DNA from: an uncultured Eubacteriales bacterium
GTDB taxonomy: Bacteria; Bacillota; Clostridia; Christensenellales; Aristaeellaceae
Assembly: GCA_944349855.1 (NCBI GenBank)
Contig: CALVNS010000004.1
Coordinates: forward strand, 1 to 64,000
Direction: 5' to 3'
Length of the DNA: 64,000 nucleotides
Shown here in pieces: positions 8,666 through 16,212 of the stretch; within the stretch, counting starts at the first letter, position 1, and each line of letters opens with the position of its first letter. The notes under the pieces were generated by a model. The model was not told the DNA's origin. It was given only the letters and a program-made list of their open reading frames with translations, and did no database searches. The translations under genes were made by a program, and so were the position numbers.

Positions 8666-10234
8666 TCAGGCGCGCAGCCTGAACGTGCGCGGCGCCAGAC
8701 GGTAGACCAGCGCGCAGGCGAGCGCGCAGTACAGCAGGCAGAACGCAATGCACGCAAGGCCGAAGGGCAACGCGTCCACCTTGAGGCGCATGCAGGCAAA
8801 GCAGGCCAGGTACGTCGCCGACAGCGCGAGCTGATAGGCGGCGCTCTTCATCTCCGTAGCCGCGTTGAACGGCTGGAGCAGGTAGTACAGCGTCAGGTAG
8901 TGCACCGAGAAGAAGACGCTCAAACATGGCAGGGAGACGAGGTACACCGCATAGTCCAGCGGCGCGGCGCCGCCGGAACAGAGCAGCAGCAGGCACGCGC
9001 CCGCGCCGATGACCGATGCGGGCAGCAGGTTGACCTTCACGATCTCCCGCAGGCGGATGGCGAACAGGCGCAGCACCATGCGCGGCTGCTTGTAAAAGCC
9101 GTACGTCAGCAGGCTGTGGTCGCAGTTCATGAACAGCGAGCGGGTGAAGCTCGTGCCCCGGTTGATCGCATACATGATGAAGACGAAATAGGGCAGACTG
9201 CGCGTCAACAGGTCGTTGACGCGCGCCCGCGCCTGCGGCATGGACGCCAGCACGGGCAGCGCGATCAGCACGAGCGCGATGCTTGCCAGCGCGATGCGCG
9301 CGGCGGGCATCCAAAGCACCCGGCGATGGCGCTTGACGAACAGCTCGTTAAAATACTCAAAGCCATGCTTGCGGCTGACGATGGACGTATCCGCCGTGAT
9401 GGACCGCTCGCTCAGATGGCGCCTACGCGCCTGTACGTCCTCCGTCTGGCGCGCGGCCTGCCACAGCAGCTGCTGATAGAGCGCCCGGTACGCGCTGAAG
9501 GTGAGCGCCTTGTAAAGCCCCGCCGCGCCCAGCGGGATGAACGCAGCGAACAGCGCGACGTATGCGCCGGCCGGGAGCACGAGGCCCAGCGCCGGCAGCC
9601 CATAGGCCAGCAGCAGAATGACGGTCATGCACGTCCACAGCGTCAGGCCGAGCGAATTTTCGTTGTAGGCCAGGCCGCGGCGCTCATAGTCGAGCATGGA
9701 GAGCCCCGCGACGGCCAGCTTCGCGCCCGCGATGGAAAACGGGAGCATCAGGCAGACCCAGACCGGGAGTCCCTTCGTCAGCCCGAAGAAGAGCGTGAAG
9801 GGCAGAAACCCCACGACGACCTTGAGCAGCGCATATCCGTAGTGGATCAGCGCATATTCGCGCGCGTCCATGCGCAGCAGGAAGATCGCGTAGTACTTTT
9901 CGCGCGAGGGATCGAACAGGTTCGTATTCGTGAACGCGCCGATGCACGTGAGCAGCAGCAGGATGTGCAAAAAGGCGGCGCCGGCCGGGACGTGCGGCAG
10001 GAGCAGCGACGCGCCGCAGACAAACGTCAGGAAGTAGAGCAGCTTGCCCAGAAAGAACGTGGCCATTTCCCAAAGCAGCGAGAGCAGGTTGGCCAGCGCG
10101 TTCAGGCCGCGCGAGCCGTACAGCGAGGAGGGAAGCAGGCGTCTGACGAAGGGCAATTGGCGAAGCGCATACAGGATGGCATTGACGTGATAGGCGCTTC
10201 GCAGCGCAAAGGAGATGCGAAGCGTCTTATGCAT
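8666..10234 (-). CDS. ABC-2-like multispanning membrane protein (transporter permease)
   Basis: 522-residue integral membrane protein with about ten or more hydrophobic segments, a basic cytosolic stretch in the middle (ARRRHLSERS region) and no recognisable enzymatic motif. It overlaps the end of the ATPase gene by 8 nt and has GGAGG 6 nt before ATG 10234, so it is very probably the membrane partner of that ATPase. Such pairs usually export peptides, antibiotics or lipids. I do not recognise a named family; substrate unknown. Confidence 0.65.
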   Translation of the reverse strand: MHKTLRISFALRSAYHVNAILYALRQLPFVRRLLPSSLYGSRGLNALANLLSLLWEMATFFLGKLLYFLTFVCGASLLLPHVPAGAAFLHILLLLTCIGAFTNTNLFDPSREKYYAIFLLRMDAREYALIHYGYALLKVVVGFLPFTLFFGLTKGLPVWVCLMLPFSIAGAKLAVAGLSMLDYERRGLAYNENSLGLTLWTCMTVILLLAYGLPALGLVLPAGAYVALFAAFIPLGAAGLYKALTFSAYRALYQQLLWQAARQTEDVQARRRHLSERSITADTSIVSRKHGFEYFNELFVKRHRRVLWMPAARIALASIALVLIALPVLASMPQARARVNDLLTRSLPYFVFIMYAINRGTSFTRSLFMNCDHSLLTYGFYKQPRMVLRLFAIRLREIVKVNLLPASVIGAGACLLLLCSGGAAPLDYAVYLVSLPCLSVFFSVHYLTLYYLLQPFNAATEMKSAAYQLALSATYLACFACMRLKVDALPFGLACIAFCLLYCALACALVYRLAPRTFRLRA

Positions 10235-10934
10235 GGCCGTCCTCCCGCAGGGCGGCGATGATGCGCTCGCGCAGAAGCGCATCCGCCAGCCCGTCCCGGG
10301 GTATGGGCTCCAGGACGCCGCGATGCAGCAGCACGATCTCGTCGCACAGGTCCAGCGCCAGGTCCATGATATGCGTGGAGAAGATGAGGATTCGTCCGGC
10401 CTTCACCTGGCGCAGCAGCTGCTTCATCTCCTCGGCGATGACCACATCCAGCGAGGTCATCGGTTCGTCCAGCAGCAGGATATTCGGCTGGGCGATGATA
10501 TTGACGAGCATCTGCATCTTGTTCTTCATGCCATGCGAGTAATCCTTGAGCAGCTTGTCCCGATCGTCCGGCGCGATGCCGATTCGATCGAAGTAGGCGT
10601 CGATCGGCTCGGGATGGGGAAGGGTCTTCTCGTTGATCTCCAGAAAAAAGCGCAAAAACTCCCGGCCCGTCAGAAACTCCGGCACGGCGGGCGTGGAGAG
10701 CACGTAGCCCACGTCCTGCCCGCCAACGTCGCGCTGCCCGCCGGCTTCCTCCAGAAAGAAGCGCCCGCCGTCGGCCTTCACGTCGCGGTTCAGGCAGTTG
10801 AACAGCGTGGTCTTGCCCGCGCCGTTGCGGCCCAACAGGCCGTAGATCTTGCCCGCGTCAAACGAAAAGCTGACGTCGCGCAGGACCTCCTTGCGGTCAA
10901 ATCGCTTGCTGAGATGCTCGATACAAAGCTTCAT
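10227..10934 (-). CDS. ABC transporter ATP-binding protein (exporter type)
   Basis: 235-residue ATPase with Walker A GRNGAGKT at residues 35-42 and Walker B NILLLDEP. The signature region reads YSHGMKNKM, a departure from the usual SxGMxQR seen in ABC-2 ATPases. Start ATG 10934 follows AGAGGGG. The stop overlaps the permease start, so the two form a unit. No clear promoter is seen in the 43 bp between this gene and the tRNA terminator, which leaves read-through from the tRNA or a non-consensus promoter. Confidence 0.85.
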   Translation of the reverse strand: MKLCIEHLSKRFDRKEVLRDVSFSFDAGKIYGLLGRNGAGKTTLFNCLNRDVKADGGRFFLEEAGGQRDVGGQDVGYVLSTPAVPEFLTGREFLRFFLEINEKTLPHPEPIDAYFDRIGIAPDDRDKLLKDYSHGMKNKMQMLVNIIAQPNILLLDEPMTSLDVVIAEEMKQLLRQVKAGRILIFSTHIMDLALDLCDEIVLLHRGVLEPIPRDGLADALLRERIIAALREDGHA

Positions 10935-10977
10935 GGCGTTCCCCTCTGTCGAACGGGCGCAAACGCCCGGCGGTATC

Positions 10978-11005
10978 AAAAAAACCCGCTTCCATGAAAG
11001 CGGGT
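10978..11005 (-). terminator. Intrinsic terminator after tRNA-Ile
   Basis: On the minus strand AACCCGCTT and AAGCGGGTT form a stem around TCATGG and are followed by a run of T's. It begins right after the encoded CCA of the tRNA. Confidence 0.85.
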
Positions 11006-11082
11006 TGGTGGGACACAGTGGACTCGAACCACCGACCTCTCGCTTATCAGGCGAGTGCTCTAACCAGCTGAGCTAGTGACCC
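11006..11082 (-). tRNA. tRNA-Ile (anticodon GAT)
   Basis: The minus strand gives a full cloverleaf: acceptor GGGTCAC/GTGTCCC, D-arm AGCTCAGCTGGTTAGAGC, anticodon loop CTGATAA with anticodon GAT, T-arm GGTGG TTCGAGT CCACT, discriminator A and an encoded CCA. The fourth acceptor pair (4-69) is a U-U mismatch. It is a single tRNA gene with its own promoter and terminator, not inside an rRNA operon. Confidence 0.95.
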
Positions 11083-11100
11083 ATGCATTGAACGGGACTT

Positions 11101-11129
11101 ATTATACCACGTCTTTCGGGCATTGGCAA
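11101..11129 (-). promoter_or_regulatory. Promoter of tRNA-Ile
   Basis: On the minus strand TTGCCA (11129-11124) and TATAAT (11106-11101) are 17 bp apart; initiation would fall about 12 bases before the mature tRNA 5' end at 11082. Confidence 0.8.
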
Positions 11130-11213
11130 GTCCCAAATTCGACAGTTGTCCTGCAAAAAAACGGCAGCATACGCCTGGGCGCGTCTGTGCACACTGCGCG
11201 GGGAGGGATGCAG

Positions 11214-11660
11214 ATGCGGGCGATGCGCGGGGTAAAGGCGGCGCTCCGGCGCGCGACGGGCCTAAAGCGGCGCGACGCGCGCCGGGTGCGCGAGCGGTGG
11301 ATCGTGTTTGGCGTGGGCGCGGTCGGATACAGCATGCTGGAGGTGCTCTGGCGCGGATACACGCACTGGACGATGGCCCTGACGGGCGGCGTATGCTTTC
11401 AGGCGATCTATGCGATCAACCGCCGCCTGCGCAGACGGCCCTGGCCGCTGCGCTGCGCGCTGGGCGCGGCGGTGATCACGGGCGCGGAGCTGGCGGTCGG
11501 CCTGGTGGTCAACGAGCGGCTGCGTATGCGCGTATGGGACTACTCGCGCAACCGGCTCAATTTCCGCGGGCAGATCTGCGCGCTCTACAGCGCGCTGTGG
11601 TTCCTGCTGTGCATCCCGCTGGGACCGTTTTGCGCATGGCTTCGGCGAAGAATCGCATGA
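11214..11660 (+). CDS. Small membrane protein, putative ABC-transporter type IV (CmpB-like, PF06541 type)
   Basis: 148 residues with four or so hydrophobic segments. The C-terminal half VWDYSRNRLNFRGQICALYSALWF region matches the remembered pattern of the PF06541 family (WDYS ... lN..G.Ic). Start ATG 11214 is preferred since GGGAGG (11201-11206) lies 7 nt upstream; ATG 11208 would be too close. The N terminus is very basic (RGVKAALRR ... KRRDARR). No partner gene lies beside it. Function of the family is not established despite the name. Confidence 0.65.
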   Translation: MRAMRGVKAALRRATGLKRRDARRVRERWIVFGVGAVGYSMLEVLWRGYTHWTMALTGGVCFQAIYAINRRLRRRPWPLRCALGAAVITGAELAVGLVVNERLRMRVWDYSRNRLNFRGQICALYSALWFLLCIPLGPFCAWLRRRIA

Positions 11661-11685
11661 AAAGGCCGCCGGGCATCCGGCGGCC
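11659..11685 (-). terminator. Terminator of the secreted-protein gene
   Basis: A 9-bp GC-only stem (11664-11672 with 11677-11685), loop of 4, then TTTTC on the minus strand. It may also slow transcription from the convergent small membrane gene. Confidence 0.75.
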
Positions 11686-11702
11686 TGAACTGTTTGGGCG
11701 GG

Positions 11703-12278
11703 TCAGCCCTGCGCATCCACGGGCAGCACACGCACGACGCTCGCGGCGCTCTGCGGCGGAATGGAGCGGGTGGACGCCGCGTCATGGAAGACCTGCACCT
11801 GCGCGCCCTCCACAAGCGCCGCCAGCCCGTCGACCCGCACGCCGTCTTCGGAGAAGACGAAGGCATGCAGTCCATCTTCGGCCTCGACGAGCATGCGGTC
11901 CGCTTCGTCAAAGCCCACAAACGTACCCTCGGTGAACGTGACCTCCACGGCCAGCGCGTTCACCTGGCCGGGCAGGGACATCGTCATCACGCCGTTGGTG
12001 TGAACCGTCACATCCAGGCCGGGATAGAGCTTGTCCACTGGCAGCACGTCCTCCTCAAAGCGCACGAGCACTTCGCCATGCGTCTGCGTCAGGATCAGGA
12101 ACGAGCCGTTCTCGGCGTCGAAGGAAACGACGGAGCCCGTGAGCACGTCGGCGGGGGCCTCGGATGCGGTCGCCTCGGAGACGGTCGCCTCAGGCGCGGT
12201 GGACACCGCTTCGGCCAGCGAGAAGGCCGGCACGGCCAGCAGGGAGAGAATGGCAAACTGAGCGATCCACTTTTTCAT
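11703..12278 (-). CDS. Secreted protein of unknown function
   Basis: 191 residues. A clear signal peptide (MKKWIAQ, hydrophobic core, cleavage near SLAEA) is followed by a Ser/Thr/Ala/Glu-rich linker (about 24-43) and then two comparable segments, GSVVSFDAENGSFLIL (about 48-63) and GTFVGFDEADRMLVEAEDG (about 117-135), each starting G-x-V/F-V-x-F-D. This suggests two small beta-rich (OB-like) repeats. AGGAGG lies 9 nt before the ATG. It is divergent from the M1 aminopeptidase. No enzymatic motif is visible. Confidence 0.7.
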   Translation of the reverse strand: MKKWIAQFAILSLLAVPAFSLAEAVSTAPEATVSEATASEAPADVLTGSVVSFDAENGSFLILTQTHGEVLVRFEEDVLPVDKLYPGLDVTVHTNGVMTMSLPGQVNALAVEVTFTEGTFVGFDEADRMLVEAEDGLHAFVFSEDGVRVDGLAALVEGAQVQVFHDAASTRSIPPQSAASVVRVLPVDAQG

Positions 12279-12481
12279 AAGGGTATACCTCCTGATGTCT
12301 CGTGATGGTTTGGCCGGTCCGTTTGCCCCGGCATCTATTCAGACGCGCGGTTCGCGCTTTTGTTCCCGCAGACGCGAAAAAAATTTGCAGGCTGTTTTCA
12401 GGGACGTTCGTCGTGTATAATAATAGAGGGACAGGCCGTGAGGGGCTGCGGGCGGGGGAACGGACCAAATGAGGTGATCGA

Positions 12482-13972
12482 TTGCGCAAAAAACGGTGGA
12501 TAGCGGCGGGCGTGGCGCTCGCGGCGGCGGCGCTTCTGGCCGGGGCGCTGCTGGCGATGGGCAATGTGCGCCAGGCCCCGACGATGACGTCCCCGCCCGC
12601 ATCCGACGCGTTGACGCAGGCGAGCGCGGACCTGGATACCTATGAGGTCGAGGCCGTCCTGGACGAGGCGACGCGCACCCTGACCTGCACGCAGCGCGTG
12701 ACGTATGAAAACCGCACGGGCGGCGAGCTGAACGAGATATGCTTCCATCTGTATCCCAACGCATTCAAGCGGGTCAATACGTCCCCGGCGGTGCTGGCGG
12801 GCGTGGATGAAGCGGACGACAGCTGGCAGGCCGGCGAGATCTGGATCGAGGACGTGCGCGTAGACGGCGAGGCGGCCGACTGGGCCGTGCTGGGCGAGGA
12901 TGAGGCCGCGCTGCGCGTGTGCGCGCCGCTGGCGGCCGGCGAGCGCGCCGGGATCGAGCTGCGCTATACGCTGTCGGTTCCCGCGCTCGCCTACCGCTGG
13001 GGCGAGGCCGACGGCGTGATCAGCGTGGCCAACGCGTTTCCCATCGCCGCGATGTACGAGGACGGCGTGTGGCGGCTGGACGAATACGGCCCCATCGGCG
13101 ACCCGTTTTACAGCGCCTGCGCCAACTGGACGCTGACGCTGACCGTGCCCGAGGGATTTATGGCCGCCTCCGCCGGCGCGATCCGGGAGAGCCGGACGGA
13201 GGCGGGCGTCACGACGCTGCGCATCGAGGCGCCCGCCGTGCGCGACGTCGCGTTCGCCATGAGCCGGCGCTACGCCTGCGCGCAGCAGATGGCGGGGGAC
13301 GTGCTCGTCTCCTCCTATGCGCTGCGCCAAAAGGATGCGCAGGCCGCGCTGGAATACGCGGTGTCCGCGCTTGGACAGTTCGAGGCGATGCTCGTGGACT
13401 ACCCATATCCGTCGCTGACGGTCGCGCAAAAGGACCTGGGCGGATACGGCGGCATGGAGTACTCCGGCTTTGCGCTGATCGACGGTTCGCTCTATGAGGG
13501 CGACCGGCAGCTGCTGGAGCGCGTGGTGGCGCACGAGACGGCGCACCAGTACTTCGGCATCCTGGTCGGTTCGGATCAGATCGAGGAACCGTGGCTGGAT
13601 GAGGCGCTGTGCGAGTACATGACGATGATGTACATCGACAAGGAATACGGCCGTCAGGCGTTCAACGCGCTGTATGAGCAGAGCGTCGAGCCGGCGCTGC
13701 GCATCTCGCATCCTGTGGGCGTCACGGCGGGTAGCCCGATTACGAACTTTCTGACGAACGCGGAGTACGCGCAGTGCGTCTATCAGAAGGGCGCGGGCAT
13801 GCTCCACGGCATCCGCGAGGCGCTGGGCGAGGCGGCGTTTCTCTCGGCGCTGCGCGACTACATCGACGCCTATGCCTACGGCATCGCCTCCCGGGAGGAT
13901 TTTACGCTTTCGCTGCAGGATTCCACGGGCTTGAGCTGGCGCGGATTCATCGACGACTACCTGGACGAATGA
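12482..13972 (+). CDS. M1-family aminopeptidase (membrane-anchored metallopeptidase)
   Basis: 496 residues. An N-terminal hydrophobic segment (about 5-27) suggests a membrane anchor or uncleaved signal, placing the enzyme outside the cell. The zinc site is complete: H351-E-T-A-H355 and E374 (WLDEALCEY), the HExxH-x18-E pattern of M1 gluzincins. GGMEYSG replaces the GAMEN motif. The beta-rich N-terminal domain is present, but the protein is shorter than typical M1 enzymes and lacks their large C-terminal domain. Start is TTG 12482 behind GAGGTGA. A TATAAT at 12416-12421 is a likely -10 box, though its -35 is poor. Probable role: digestion of external peptides. Confidence 0.85.
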   Translation: MRKKRWIAAGVALAAAALLAGALLAMGNVRQAPTMTSPPASDALTQASADLDTYEVEAVLDEATRTLTCTQRVTYENRTGGELNEICFHLYPNAFKRVNTSPAVLAGVDEADDSWQAGEIWIEDVRVDGEAADWAVLGEDEAALRVCAPLAAGERAGIELRYTLSVPALAYRWGEADGVISVANAFPIAAMYEDGVWRLDEYGPIGDPFYSACANWTLTLTVPEGFMAASAGAIRESRTEAGVTTLRIEAPAVRDVAFAMSRRYACAQQMAGDVLVSSYALRQKDAQAALEYAVSALGQFEAMLVDYPYPSLTVAQKDLGGYGGMEYSGFALIDGSLYEGDRQLLERVVAHETAHQYFGILVGSDQIEEPWLDEALCEYMTMMYIDKEYGRQAFNALYEQSVEPALRISHPVGVTAGSPITNFLTNAEYAQCVYQKGAGMLHGIREALGEAAFLSALRDYIDAYAYGIASREDFTLSLQDSTGLSWRGFIDDYLDE

Positions 13973-13991
13973 GAAAGGATGAACATATACC

Positions 13992-15452
13992 ATGGACAAG
14001 AGCCGCATCACCGTCGCGGCGCTGGGGCCGGGCCATCCCGGGCTGGTGACGCGCGCGGCATGGGAGGCGCTGACCGGCGGCGCGCGCGTCGTGTTGCGCA
14101 CGGCGCGCCACGGCGCTGCGCAGGAGCTGGCGCGCGCAGGCGTCGCGTTCGATACGCTGGACGCACTCTATGAGCACAGCGAGGACTTTGATGAATTGTG
14201 CGCGCTGGCGGCAAAGCGCCTGCTGTCGATGGCGCGGGAGGCTGGGGTGCTCGTCTATGGCGTGAGCGATCCGCTCAGCGACCAGACGGTGCGCGCGCTC
14301 GCGCAGGCTGTGGGGGCAGAATGCGCGTTGGAGGTCCTGCCGGGCGTGACGCTCACGTCGTATGCGGCGGCGTCCTGCGCCGCGCGCGGCGTGCAGACGG
14401 AAAACCTGTGCCAGACGACGGCGCTGTCCGTCGCGGAGCTGGAGCCGGATCCCGAGCGCCCCCTCGTCGTGACCGAACTGAACGACCGGGTGCTGGCAAG
14501 CGACGTGAAGCTCTGGCTCATGGACGTCTACGACCCTGAGCAGCCGGTCTTCTTCGCCGCGCCGGGCGAGGAGCCGGCGGCGCGCGTCTCCGTGCTGCCG
14601 CTGTGCGAGCTCGACCGGCAGAGCGCCTATGACCACACGTGCGCAGTGTTCGTGCCGCCCGTCCCGTTTACGCAGCGCGCGCGGCATACCGTGCGCGACC
14701 TGCAGCAGGTCACGCGCCGCCTGCGCGCGCCGGACGGCTGTCCGTGGGACCGCGTGCAGACGCATGAGAGCCTGCGCCAGTACATGATCGAGGAGGCCTA
14801 TGAGGCGGTCGACGCCATCGACGGCGGCGACCCGGACCGCATGGCGGACGAGCTGGGCGACGTGCTGTTTCAGGTGCTGCTGCACGCACAGATTGCACAC
14901 GAGCATGCGGATTTTGCGCTGGGCGACGTGGCCACGGCCATCTGCGGCAAGATGATCTCGCGTCACGAGCAGATCTTCGGACAGGGGGGAACGGACACCG
15001 CCGGCGACGAGGGCTGGGAGGCCATCAAGCGGCGCGAGAAGGGACAGCGGACGCTCGTCTCCAGCCTGCGCGACGTGCCGGGCTATCTGCCGGCTCTGAT
15101 GCGCGCGTACAAGGTGCTGCGCAAGGCCGCGAGCGCCGGATGCGACCCCCTGAGCGGCGCGGACGCCTTGGCCGCGGCGCGACGGGCGCTTTTGCAGGCA
15201 GAGGCGGATTTCTCCGCAGGCGCGGATGCATCGCAGGCATTGGGCGCGCTGTTGCTCGCCGCTGCGGGCGCGGCGCGGGGATGCGGCCAGCAGCCGGAGC
15301 TGCTGCTGCGCGCGCAGACGCAGCGCTTCATCGAGCGCTTTGAGCGCATGGAGCGCGAGGCGAATGCCCAGGGCGTGGATCTGGCGCAGGTCCCGCGTGA
15401 GCAGATGGCGGCGCATTGGGCGCGTTCGGCAGCGGACGAAGCGGGAAACTGA
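13992..15452 (+). CDS. mazG: YabN-type fusion: tetrapyrrole methylase-like domain plus MazG NTP pyrophosphohydrolase
   Basis: 486 residues. Residues about 5-220 resemble the SAM-dependent tetrapyrrole (corrin/porphyrin) methylase fold (AALGPGHPGLVT near the start). The rest holds MazG domains beginning DLQQVTRRLRAPDGCPWDRVQTHESL, with the EExxE-type metal-binding helix EEAYEAVDAI and DELGDVLFQ. MazG hydrolyses nucleoside triphosphates, for example aberrant dNTPs. AAAGGA precedes the ATG. The order with HU and RqcP downstream mirrors the yabN-yabO neighbourhood of Firmicutes. Confidence 0.93.
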   Translation: MDKSRITVAALGPGHPGLVTRAAWEALTGGARVVLRTARHGAAQELARAGVAFDTLDALYEHSEDFDELCALAAKRLLSMAREAGVLVYGVSDPLSDQTVRALAQAVGAECALEVLPGVTLTSYAAASCAARGVQTENLCQTTALSVAELEPDPERPLVVTELNDRVLASDVKLWLMDVYDPEQPVFFAAPGEEPAARVSVLPLCELDRQSAYDHTCAVFVPPVPFTQRARHTVRDLQQVTRRLRAPDGCPWDRVQTHESLRQYMIEEAYEAVDAIDGGDPDRMADELGDVLFQVLLHAQIAHEHADFALGDVATAICGKMISRHEQIFGQGGTDTAGDEGWEAIKRREKGQRTLVSSLRDVPGYLPALMRAYKVLRKAASAGCDPLSGADALAAARRALLQAEADFSAGADASQALGALLLAAAGAARGCGQQPELLLRAQTQRFIERFERMEREANAQGVDLAQVPREQMAAHWARSAADEAGN

Positions 15453-15594
15453 GCCTTTTTCCCGTAAAATCGCGATATTTCCTCGAAAAAAGCGGATCGG
15501 ACGGAAGGGATTTTTGCTTTTTCGGAGAATATAGTAACGTTTACTCTCGAACCCAATCAAAATCATGCTGTGCGATTTAAGGAGGACCTGTTGT

Positions 15595-15870
15595 ATGAAT
15601 AAGACGGAACTGTGCGCGGCCGTGGCTGCCAAGACCGGTATGACCCGCAAGGATGCGGAAGCGGCCGTGACCGCCGTGATCGACGTGATCGGCGAATCCC
15701 TGAAGGACGGCGAGAAGGTCGCGATCGTCGGCTTTGGCACGTTTGAGGTCAAGGATCGCCCCGCCCGCAAGGCCCGCAATCCCCGCACCGGCGAGGAGAT
15801 CGAGATCGCGGCCTCCAAGGCTCCGGCGTTCAAGGCCGGCAAGGCGCTCAAGGATATCGTCAGCCTGTAA
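15595..15870 (+). CDS. hup: HU-family DNA-binding protein
   Basis: 91-residue histone-like protein. It has the HU dimer fold sequence from [16 protein letters not shown] through [22 protein letters not shown], the DNA-binding arm with its RNPxTG motif, and the C-terminal [15 protein letters not shown] sits before ATG 15595. The 142-bp gap upstream is AT-rich compared with the genes and contains a near-palindrome around 15533-15545, so the gene probably has its own promoter, though no clean -35/-10 pair was found. It bends and compacts DNA. Confidence 0.97.
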   Translation: MNKTELCAAVAAKTGMTRKDAEAAVTAVIDVIGESLKDGEKVAIVGFGTFEVKDRPARKARNPRTGEEIEIAASKAPAFKAGKALKDIVSL

Positions 15871-15892
15871 TCCATTGGCCGGGCGACCGGCA

Positions 15893-15919
15893 GGGGCTGC
15901 CCACGGGGCGGCCCCTTTT
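15893..15919 (+). terminator. Hairpin terminator/attenuator after hup
   Basis: GGGGCTGCC (15893-15901) and GGCGGCCCC (15907-15915) pair with one G-U, followed by TTTT. It lies between hup and rqcP and should separate the highly expressed HU message from the downstream genes. Confidence 0.7.
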
Positions 15920-15958
15920 CCGTACGCGGCGGGCACAGCCCGCGGAAGGAGGTTTCCC

Positions 15959-16204
15959 ATGCGTCTGGACAAATACCTGAAGGTGTCGCGCATCATCAAG
16001 CGCCGCTCCGTGGCCAAAGAGGCCGGAGACGGCGGACGCGTGACCATCAACGGAAAGCCTGCCAAGCCCTCCACCGAGGTCAAGGTCGGCGACGTGCTGG
16101 AGGTGCGCTTCGGCGACAAGCTGGGCCGGTATGAGGTGCTGGCCGTCAGCGAGCACGCGCTCAAGGCCGAGGCGGGCGGCATGTACAAGATCCTGTCGGA
16201 GTGA
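15959..16204 (+). CDS. rqcP: RqcP/YabO-type S4 RNA-binding protein
   Basis: 81 residues, essentially one S4 domain ([17 protein letters not shown] ... [24 protein letters not shown]). In Bacillus the homologue RqcP (formerly YabO) works with RqcH on stalled 50S subunits in ribosome-associated quality control. AAGGAGG precedes ATG 15959. In spore formers yabP and yabQ usually follow; here ispDF follows instead. Confidence 0.9.
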   Translation: MRLDKYLKVSRIIKRRSVAKEAGDGGRVTINGKPAKPSTEVKVGDVLEVRFGDKLGRYEVLAVSEHALKAEAGGMYKILSE

Positions 16205-16212
16205 GGCGCGCC

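Noticed and set aside
5892-9314. A long open frame on the minus strand (over 1100 codons)
   Set aside because: It runs antisense to well-supported ABC and M14 genes. High G+C leaves stop codons rare in shadow frames, and the translation is Arg/His/Ala-rich low-complexity sequence without homology-like motifs.
12338-12365. GCGCG/CGCGC mini-hairpin followed by TTTTG
   Set aside because: Short stem with 3-base loop and no plus-strand gene directly upstream to terminate; likely chance in GC-rich DNA.
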